DNA from: Lineus longissimus
Lineage: Eukaryota > Nemertea > Pilidiophora > Heteronemertea > Lineidae
Length of the DNA stretch: 60,000 nt
Direction: 5' to 3'
Assembly (NCBI RefSeq): GCF_910592395.1
Contig: NC_088324.1
Coordinates: forward strand, 14,846,953-14,906,952
The number at the start of each line of letters is the position of its first letter. Positions within the stretch are counted from its first letter, which is position 1. A program made the position numbers and the translations under genes. Shown piece by piece: positions 10,170-20,200 of this stretch. The notes beneath the pieces are model-generated. The model worked only from the letters and a program-made list of their open reading frames with translations. It made no database searches and was not told the origin of the DNA.

Positions 10170-13130
10170 GAACTTTGTCTTTGTGTGAAAGTGAATGTGA
10201 ATGTGAACTTTATCGTAGAACTGTTTCAAGCCTTCAACTATCATTTTGGCCCTGGCCGACTAGTCTGGGCAACAAGCTAGCTGTTCGTCCATCAAGATGC
10301 GTTTTCCCGACTTCCGTCTTCAAGCCAATCCACAGGTTTTCATCGAAGACGCAATTTCACCACCTGTTTTCTGTCCGACTTCTACTACCTGCAAGAAGCT
10401 AATTTAGTCTTCGTCGTGCTTTATATCTTGAACGTCATATTTTGCCATGAGTATGCTGTTGCTGACACTTTAGACCCAAAGGAATGCAGGGTAGATACCA
10501 AAAACTCGGATATTCGCATCTCAGATTTGACCTGAAAAATCTATCAAGTCTCAGCCTGTCTCACCCAACTGTGTCACCCCGAGACCCCGAGCTCCAAAAC
10601 ATCATCTGGGACAGATTACTAACTGATCACATTTCAAAATAGTTGTCTTCGTAAACGGTTGTGATAAGAGTTCAGACTTCTGGAAGCGTTTGTTTTGTGA
10701 GATGACATTTCAGGCACTTCAGACTCCGGTGACAATGACTTGATTGTTTTATATCATGATGTGACCTCGAAATATTCATCTTGGGAATGGGCCCATGGGT
10801 CTCCTCGAACTTTTCTGTGCCGTCACCGCAACCACTCCAACACTGATAAAATTTAATTGTTCAGATATCATTTTTCTGAACTACTGCATGGCTTGGATGT
10901 ATCTCGAGACCACTTCCTTTCGCATGCCTAACATCAAGCACCCAGCGTACACATGTAGATCTACACTGGGCAAACCAGAACTTTTGCCATGGTGCCAACC
11001 ATTTCAACATCAGGACCAAATGTACGCAGCATAATAATGGACCATCGATCTCTATCAAAACGTGCTCTCATGCAGTACGTTATGTAGGGGCAAATTCCCA
11101 GTCTGTATCTCAACATCTTATGCTATTGTCACAGAACAAAGCTTTGACCTCCGGCCGTGGACAAGCCGTAAGAATAACCGTGATATTTATAGTCCGTGTC
11201 CATGGACTCGACTGCGATAACAAAGGTTTTTGTCCCTTCCAAGAGGGAACATTGCAACCAGGAGGTGAAATGATTTGCCCTTTATATCATGATCGTTGAA
11301 TGGTTTTTTGAAGCTTTAATTGAAAACTAATATAAGTGCCGAACTGAAATGTACAACGCTGTAAATAGAACAGTATCACACAGCAGGAAACTGTTACTTG
11401 ATTTATAAGACTATAATTTTTGTAATGGACAACCTTTCAACTCTTACGTAGGCCTACCTTTCCACTGGTAAATTCATTCAGTAAAGAACCATAGAGCTTT
11501 CTGATCTGAAATATCTCGGTACTTTATGATGTAACCACAGCATACTACAGCAACAACTGGCAGTTCTTGTGTTACTACCAGCCTAAACCTCTTACCTTAA
11601 ACCCTCCCCGCAAGCAACTCGGACTGTTTCAAGTATCTTACCGAACCGTGTGGCTTTCACATGGCTTCTGATCTATCAGAAATAACCACTGGCGTAACAG
11701 GCTTACTAGAAGCCAGTAGTGTTACTTTCAGAGAATCGATACGGTACAGAACATTCACACGGTTCTCGACCGGAATTGTTGTTATTTCTGACACTGGATG
11801 TGACTTTCGCGTGAGAACGAAGCTGTTGTTGGCTTTCTGTGGAACCTTTAGCATTTTCAGGTAGAATGGTTTACGGAGAAAGTGCTTTGGCAAACTGTGC
11901 TTAAGTATTTGATCCTTGGCGAACTGTGTTGGTAGCAACACTTCTTAAATGGTGTTTCTTTCGTATACTGAGCGTATTTCAAAAACATGTCAGATGTTGC
12001 TCGTCATTTACGTCTCCCACTCCGACTCCAACTTGGAGCGTGAATTACAGTCGTCAGGATTCAACTGGACTGTCGTACGTTGCTCTTGACATTCTTGACT
12101 GGGAGGGTTAACGTATAAGGATATCCTATACCCATTTTCTTCTCAATAGGCCCACCAATCACCTAGAAAAATGTAGAGTGCAACCATGGAAGTCTATTAA
12201 GGTCAACAAGGCTAAATACCTCTTTTTTTTGCCTGACATTGGTTCACATCAAATTAACATGAAATTCTGAAATACTACAACAGTGACAAGACTGCGCTTC
12301 TCATGTCAGTGTATGTCCATTGTGCAGAAAAATTAATACAAATAGTATTGGGTATTTATTTTCCGAGCCAACATACAAACAAATGTGTACTAGAGAATGA
12401 GTTTATACAGCTTTAGTCTGCTGTGTGCCACTTCGGACGTGGAATGTGGTCTCCGCTGATTTTCTCATGGAGTCGCGCCAAAATGTGTGAACTGCAGGTG
12501 AAGGTCGAGCCTGTTTACCCATTGAGGAAATTTGTAGAACTGTGACCAAATGTCGGATGACTTATCATAAATGTGTATGTGTCAATTAATTAGAATGCAT
12601 AGTATAATAACGCCAAGCCAAAATATTTTCATTTTTTACGCCCCTGCGAATAGTCAGTGGGGCGTATAACCCGGGCTAGGGCCTCAAAGAAGATCAAAGA
12701 ACCATGGCTTCGAACTTTGCTACCAATGTCAGTGAGGTACCAAAATTGCAATTTCATACTCTGTTCCACACAGGATTGATTGTTGTAGAAGTAGAACAAC
12801 AACAAAACGTGGACTATTCGCTCTGTTGCAGTTCTAATTATATCTCTCAAAGTTTTCAAAATATATGGACCGTTCAAATGTTTCTCGTAAATCTTGATCT
12901 TTGGGACCGATGCAACTGGTTTCACTCGCATGACTTCTCGGGGTGACTACAGAAAAACAATGCCTTGTGTGGGTTGACAAACATAACCCGTGATGATCAA
13001 AAGGTGGATTTGGTTCATGGATCAGATTTGCAAACCCGGGAATCACACGAACGTCGCTGTATCTTCTGGGAAAATCTTCAACGTGCTTTTGTAAAAATTC
13101 GTCTTCCAATAGGAACAACGGAGTTCTTTT
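10170..13130. other. Non-coding stretch
   Basis: No gene recognised. Open frames are under 105 codons and overlap on both strands. A CSL-like CGTGAGAA lies at 11810-11817. Confidence 0.5.
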
Positions 13131-13226
13131 CAACGATCGATTACGTAACCACGTGCATAACGTAAACTCAACAATTGATTACGTCAACACGACAATCGAT
13201 TACATCTGCCCAACAATTGATTACGT
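13131..13226 (+). repeat. Four repeated TYGATTAC motifs
   Basis: The core AT(C/T)GATTAC recurs with starts near 13136, 13175, 13195 and 13216. Three copies continue as ATTACGT, and two share the longer string ACAATTGATTACGT. Spacings are about 39, 20 and 21 bp. This could be a decayed minisatellite or a homotypic cluster of binding sites for a homeodomain-type factor. Confidence 0.6.
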
Positions 13227-13531
13227 GTACGCAACAAAACTCAAATGATGACAAAATTGTTCCCAGAGCAGACGACGAGGATATTCCCACGACACTTCCA
13301 GGAAGCCCTCACGTGACCTTGACGTAACGCGTTGATTGGCTATAGAAAATGAAGGTAATTACCCATTATTTTTAGCTATGTTTTGTCAACATTGTCCTAC
13401 ATTGTTATTTTTGTTATTTTTCTCTGTCCGATTATGGAATGTGGACTCGGTTTGGCTAATTTTGCTAATTACTAGATTACCATTGATGACAATCACAACA
13501 TATTATTGCTAATTAGTTGACTATTGTGTCC

Positions 13532-15081
13532 TTTATAAGTTCGAGTTGATGTAGAACTCTGTATTGTGGGATTCTCGTGTGAACTGAACTGCTTTAGTGT
13601 GATCGGGTTAGCAGGGCAGAGCCCTTCTTTTGGTCACAGTGCGGGGGGGGGGGGGGGCAGAATCATTGGTTGATAGAGGAGAAGTAGTTGAGCCCTAGAC
13701 CGCCATCCTCGTACCAGCAGGGTTTGAGGGTTTGTTTTCTCTTGCCTGTGGTTTGGGGTGACGGTGATGGTATATTAGTCCGGTGCGCGGTATCTAGATT
13801 TGGGGCAAAACAAATCTAGCTTTTGGGGCTTTTTCTGCCTTTTCGAGGCAAAAAGTTTCATTTACTATATTTGGTCAAAGCAGCGGCCTGATGGGAAAAT
13901 GCACTTGGTATATCCATGAGTTTTCAGATAGTTTCAGCGGCGCCTGACGATGCCAAAATGCAAAATATAAACTATTTCTTAAACTTTATAATTTCAGACT
14001 GGCTGGATGACACGTCTTGAATCGTATCTGGTGACATCATCGTCGGGATAGGCAGAGATCGACTCATTCTGCACGGGTTTCATCATCATCTCTTATCAAC
14101 ATCACGGATCTCTGTAGCATGGACCTTTGGAACAACTTCAATGTTGCATTCGCCAAGGACTTCGTCAATGTGGCCTACTTATAGTACTAGTATACGGCTT
14201 ACTTTCACCACACGTTTTTACCAACTTGAAATTTCTGTCAGTCTGACAGCTCAGATCAAAATGCAATTGTGAATATTATGTCGATGCATAGAACCTTTGC
14301 ACAACCTGGAATTTTGAAATAATGCTAGTAAACATCATTTCAAGGTTATAGTATGTACTAGCTGGTTTGTAAGCTCATTATATGTACCAGCTAATTACTT
14401 CATGATATAACGCACAAATTGTCTTGATGGCATTTGGTCTTTGTGTAAGTGAATGGAATGCTAAGTGAGGTCAACTTTCAGTGACACGAATTCTCAAGTC
14501 AAAACTTCCTGCAATCAGGGCCCCAGGTTGTTCAAAGCCTGGTTAGTTTGGCGACCGCTAAGTTTTAGGGGGTGCTACTAACAAATTTTTGGAGGTACTC
14601 TGAGGGACTGCCACTGGTGATTGATAGCGGTATTCTGATTTCTGTTTCATGCACGATTAGTTTGGGTACTTTCTAGGGGTATACTACTTTTTGGCCGTAA
14701 TAGGCCATTAAATTGCGATGTGTTTGATATTGTAATGCTGTTTTCATCTTCTTTAGAACCAATACTTGTTTCAATTGAACATGATACATCCAACCGTGAA
14801 AGTTTATGAACCATACATGTTGTTGAAGTAGTTCAAGGCTTGTTCAAGTAGAAAACTGTCATAAATTGACAGGCTAAAACTCCGTCAGTGTTCAGCTTTA
14901 GAGCTGTACACTTTATCTCAACACATGGTATTGGTTTTATTGCAGAAGAAAGCACAATGACCTGATGTGATATTTTGTATAATGTGCATTGTGTTCGATG
15001 TTGATATTGAAATATTGTAAAAAAATATCATATATAATTATTGTTGTAAAGTGGTCAGTAATGGATTAAAAGAAGAATAAA
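13532..15081 (+). ncRNA. Possible spliced non-coding transcript unit
   Basis: A TATA-like TTTATAAG (13532-13539) is followed by a poly-G-containing region. A good splice acceptor TTATAATTTCAG lies at 13985-13996. Roughly 1.1 kb of sequence without a long reading frame then ends at an AATAAA signal (15076-15081). The only short peptide after the acceptor begins MDLWNNFNVAF at about 14119 and stops after 18 residues. The unit is inferred from signals alone and no homolog is known to me. Confidence 0.2.
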
Positions 15082-15099
15082 TCAATTTTGATGTAATGG

Positions 15100-16300
15100 T
15101 TTATTTAGTTACTAAAGGTACAGTGACGGACTGCAACTTCCTTAGCTTTATGGGCTAAGTGCGTCTGGGTGTTTTTGCACCAGCTAGACCGTTGAACTCC
15201 TGCGGCATGTCCATTTCGTTATCATATGTATACTGTTGGATGCGGCAGGTACACTGCGTCTGTAGTGTAACTGACTCCAGTCCTTAATGACACTTCAGTG
15301 CCGGCCTTGACCTGTTGCACTGTATCGAGCGAAATGGCCCGATATTGTCAGGATGGGTTTTGCCCGCAGACGACAGATTCTTTCATGATTATGTTCAGCA
15401 TTTCGTCCCAGGCCCACCGAATCGGAAAGCATACGCTCCATGGAAACCAGACCCTTTTGAAGAACATCTCAGGCTATGAAATAGGAGTTCCCCTCTGAGA
15501 ACCTTCCGTTTAGCGACATGAGACAGGTCGTCTCTTACCAGATTCTCACGCCCTAAACTCCCTTCAACTTCCTTTAAAAGTATCTCATAGATCCGTTCAA
15601 ACTCTGGCCTCCCGGGGATGAAATCGATATCTCCCAAGCCATAATCCGTGTGTGACAGCCAGATTACACGCGCGGCACGTGACGTGCAAGCGCTCAAGTC
15701 ACCAGCCACATGCAAGTCACGTGCCACTGTAATATTGGCTTCATTTAGAAACGACCAGGCTTGTGATGGTGCTCAGAATGAATCTGGATAAGACGATCCC
15801 TCTAGTACAGCGGATCGGAGCCTATTTCAATGAGCTAAGAATGAATCGAGCCCAAATTGGCGGAGAGAACGCAATTGAAACCTGTCGAGTTTCGTGAGTT
15901 TCCTCATCAATGATTTCGAGAGAACCCCAGCAGGCGCCATCTGAGCTGAAATAGTGGAACTACCCGATTACTTGAAATTAAAAATTACCCGATGCACGGG
16001 GACGGGGACGAGTTATTCCATGAACCCCAAACATGGTGCTGACGACCGTTACTGATCACAGCTTATCTGTAGTGCCACCTTGGAAAAGCCGTGACGTCAC
16101 CACGGTATCCTCCTTGTCTGTATCCAAACTGACTGACATTCCAGGACCGTTATATACAGTGCTCGCGGCATTACTCCCACTTAGACGTTTTATGTGCGTA
16201 CTATGTAGTATGAATGGCCAACGGCAGGGGAGCCAGGAGCGGGCGCAAGACACAATTAAATCTGCGATAGGGTAGGTGCTGGTAAGTGAAAGGTGGCCAT
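15100..16300. other. Non-coding stretch with one exon-like frame
   Basis: No gene identified apart from the possible - strand exon listed at 15539-15726. A perfect CRE palindrome (TGACGTCA) lies at 16092-16099 inside a longer imperfect palindrome, CCGTGACGTCACCACGG. Confidence 0.45.
15539..15726 (-). CDS. Possible internal exon, unknown protein
   Basis: On the minus strand an acceptor AATATTACAG precedes an open frame that ends at a consensus donor, GAGAATCTG|GTAAGA. The frame encodes about 62 residues, including GDIDFIPGRPEFERIYEILL and EVEGSLGREN. The composition is protein-like (mixed charged and hydrophobic) and the reading frame is open across both splice sites. I recognise no family, and flanking exons were not found. 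Confidence 0.2.
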
Positions 16301-16362
16301 TGCATCATTGGTCACCCGACTAAGACCACCGCGGCACCTGGATCACCATAGAAGTTCTTCCC

Positions 16363-16500
16363 TGACGTCACAGCATGTTGCCACTTGATTGGCCGTCACA
16401 CGTGGTCACGACGTAAAGGAATGCATTGGCAGGTGGCCGTCAAAACGTCACGTTGGCTTTATAACTTTATGACCTTGTGTATGCCCTACGCTCTGTCAAA
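16363..16500. promoter_or_regulatory. Promoter-like cluster upstream of ABHD16A
   Basis: A perfect CRE (TGACGTCA, 16363-16370), an inverted CCAAT box (GATTGG, about 16387-16392) and a CACGTG E-box follow each other within about 40 bp. A second ACGTCA lies near 16445. The block is about 750 bp upstream of the ABHD16A start codon. It could serve ABHD16A or the small frame starting MSKKKRTRMEKAEALKTQAS at about 16633. Confidence 0.35.
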
Positions 16501-16632
16501 CCTGAATCGATGTAACACACATATTATTTCAAGGAGTAATAAATAAATATCTTGAGAGTACAGTTATGATTTTTGTCGCCCTCCTGTATTGTTGAGGTTC
16601 CGGCTGGTCTTCTTTTGGCACCCTTCGCCTGT

Positions 16633-16780
16633 CATGAGTAAAAAGAAGAGAACGCGTATGGAGAAGGCGGAGGCTCTTAAGACCCAGGCTTCGGGGATGT
16701 TTCACAGGAAGGATTTTTCCATTCTCCAAGCAGGTCGGTGGATATTCTCTCTGCCAGGAAGAACTTCCATTACACTGTAA
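16633..16780 (+). CDS. Possible first exon or short ORF, lysine-rich
   Basis: A frame begins MSKKKRTRMEKAEALKTQAS and continues GMFHRKDFSILQAG, after which a weak donor (CAG|GTCGGT) is available; unspliced, it runs to 16780. The segment with KAEALK and the GMFHRKDF turn resembles the first helix of a TPR-like repeat, but it is too short to assign. It lies just downstream of the CRE/CCAAT/E-box cluster. It could be a real first exon, an upstream ORF in an ABHD16A transcript, or chance. Confidence 0.2.
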
Positions 16781-17256
16781 GGTCCCGGATGTGGCACAGG
16801 TGCGTGATTATCCTAACTAACAGTCAATTTGGGTCGACCAGTCCCTACTGACCTACAGAAAAACACGTTATGGATGTTGAAGACAGATACAAAGGTACTT
16901 GTATGAGAGGTGATTTATTTTTGCCGATCGTGTGTTATTTTCCCGATAAATTAAATTCGGGTCTGATCGATCGCTACGTGATCTTCACGCACCTGTGATA
17001 AAGGCCTGCTAGTAAAAACGTGGCGACCATTAAGTTGATGCGTAAAAATTGATGAGTAAAAGAAGATAACTTCTATGGCGAAGATGATTTCCGCGCCAGT
17101 TACGAAGGGATCCGAACTACTTCGGGCATATTCGGCGACCTTCCATCTGGTGAGAAAACTCAAAACCAATCTACCGGCATAATCTGCACCTGGCGGGTAT
17201 TCTTTAGTGTCGAGCTATGCCCACTGTACATTTTGTACACACTCGTACAAAACAAA

Positions 17257-20200
17257 ATGGCAAGCTTGTGGAAATGCATATTTGGGCCTCGATTGCATCG
17301 CATACACCGGCGGTCTCCCGTAACGGTAAAGATATGTATTTTGCGTACTGATTGAGTTTACCTGTTACCTCAATCTTGGGAAGAATTAAAGTTATAGGCT
17401 GTCTGATAGATGTACATGCAGTGTTTTTATCTTGGGCAGAAAATGTTTCGATATCATAGTTTTCTAGATACTAAAGTCTATACACTATAGCAGGCTGCAT
17501 TGTTTCTTTTATTAATGCTTTGTTACCCTTTGATGGATAGCACCATCAAGCCAGGAACATCGCCAATATAGCACAGTCACCTTCTCAATTCGCCGGTCAG
17601 CAGGACGATGATTCAGCCACTCAGTTTGGCCATCACTCGGGCCTTATAGTGCTATTGCAGGATAATCGCCAATAGCATAGGGCCTATCACATTTTATCAA
17701 AATATCCATTAGTCATATCAAAAAGACCTTTCACCACTTGAATGAGCCCCCTTTTACCAATCATCAGTAGGATTTTAGTGCAATTATTCATCAATCAAAC
17801 GGACTCAACCAGCTTGCTTCTTGATGATTGTCCACTCGACCAGCTTGCTTCTTGATTGTCCACTCAACCAGCTTGCTTCTAGATTGTCCACTCAACCAGC
17901 TTGGTTCTTGATTGTCCACTCAACTAGCTTGCTTCTTGATTGTCCACTCAACCAGCTTTCTTCTTGATTGTCCACTCAACCAGCTTGCTTCTTGATTGTC
18001 CACTCAACCAGCATGCTTCTTGATTGTCCACTCAACCAGCTTTCTTCTTGATTGTCCACTCAACCAGCTTTCTTCTTGATTGTCCACTCAAGCAGCTTGC
18101 TTCTTGATTGTCCACTCAACCAGCTTGCTTCTTGATTGTCCACTCAACTAGCTTGCTTCTTGATTGTCCACTCAACCAGCTTGCTTCTTGATTGTCCACT
18201 CAACCAGCTTGCTTCTTTATTGTCAACTGAATGAACACAACTCTCTCTGAAATGAAAGTAACCACTGATCACTAACTAAAGGTCTGTGGTCACTTTCAAA
18301 GTATGTTGTTTTCATTTATTTTGAGGGGACAATGGAAAAGCCAGCTGTTTGATTGACAAGTAAGTTTGATTGATGTGACTGCATATTACTAATCCCATCT
18401 GACTGATTGGTAAAAGGCCAATTATTCAAGTATGTTAGAAGAGTGTCAAAAACATTGATAAGTATTGCACTAATCCTAGCTGACTGATTGGTAAAAGGGC
18501 AACTATTCAATATATTATAACTGTAGCTTACTTTCAAAAGAAAAGGGTCTGTTTGATCAATGACCATTAACAATTGCATTGTCCTTTTTATTAGTGATTA
18601 GGAATCACCAATTGTACACCTCATTTACTAAGTTTGTTAAAGGAAATTGATTGGGCTTACTTTCAAAAGAATAAACAGTTTTTTGGGCTATATGATTAAG
18701 TTCATTACTTATTGATATAACTGTTCTGATGTGTGATCAAGCCTTAAGTGTCAGGATGATTTTTTGCAAGAAATTAATGAAATTTGTTTTTACAGGAAAT
18801 TCATCCAGAACAGATATGCTCACAAACTCCTTGTACCTTAACTATTCTAGTTCTGATAGATAGCCACAGAGTTGTCTGTTTCAAGCTTGATGACTGTTTT
18901 CACCATTCTCTTCGTTTTACAGGAAGGGAAGGCACACGAGGCCAACTTAATTGAGAATGGGGGAGATCAAGTCATTCGCTGGGTAGGTAATGGCAGCCAG
19001 TATCAGTACTTTCATGGCGCAAAAGTTTAATGGATAAGTTAAGATCAACATCAAGTTGGTGATCAACTTTGTTCTTCATGAGAGAAAAAGACTTCACGCA
19101 TGAAATCAATTACTCTCTAGTTTAGTTCATGACATGAGAGTCGAGAAAAGTGTTTTAAAGTGGGTCTTAGTGTGTTGAAACGAAATTATTCCAATAAACT
19201 TCAAATTGGAGAAAAAATCATGAGAATTGGAGAATGTGGTGACACTAATGTAGCATATAATAACATTTGTGGTTGGTCTTATTTTCAGATTCGTCTCTGT
19301 TACTCCATTTCGTATTACACTTCACCAATTTTGGCCACGTTTTTGTATCGCAGAGGTATGTATAAAAACTGATGAGAGATGTTGCATTATAGAATTCTGA
19401 TTGTGGTTAGTCCCTGTTGGAAGAGAGTCTCAAGTTGTAAGATTCATCTGCCACACTGATTAGTTTTTTTGGAGAAATTAAGTCTCATTTGACTGCAGTT
19501 GTAGTTGCTGTTGTTGATGTAAACGAGAATTGAAACCCCAACATTTCCTGTTCCATATTAGGAATGTTAAATCAATTAAGAACATTTTCATTCCAGGATA
19601 CTTCACTGTTGACGGCGGTCTCAGCATGGTCCGATTCTTGTCCAACATTGGTGTCCTCTTCGTTGGAGCATTCATTCTCAGAGGTAAGAAATGGGATGTC
19701 ATTTGCTGGCTCTTTTAGCTGATTGAGACTTGTATTCATGTCCATAGTTTTTGAACCACCGGCTCTCTGTCACCTTTAGGGACTCCGATAAGTTGGGATT
19801 ACAGTGAACTCTCTATTCTGGGAATTAGTCATTTCCAGTAACGGTAGGATCTTGTTTATAGAATATTGATGCTGTTTTGTTTTTATTTCTGATTGACTAA
19901 TTAAAGGGATTGGACGCTACAGAAATGAGGACTACATCACGTTTCTCACTGTCTTGGTGAACGCCACACGTGATTACACACCAGAAAATAAGGTAAACTG
20001 CTGATAATGGTTGACAATTAGTTTGGGACTTTCAAAGTGTCTGTAGTAAAACACAGCTTTGTCACTGCAGCCATATGGTCACCATGTATACAGTGTTCGG
20101 CGAGACCAAATCTGATTCTGTCCTAGGCAGTTGGTCCATCCCTTAGCCAAGTGGTTAACAATTATCCTTTCCAGAACTGGTCCTTTACAACATTTCATTC

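Noticed and set aside
20130-20160. tRNA A-box-like TTAGCCAAGTGGTTAAC in ABHD16A intron 5
   Set aside because: No B box at tRNA distance downstream and no cloverleaf, so no tRNA or SINE claim.
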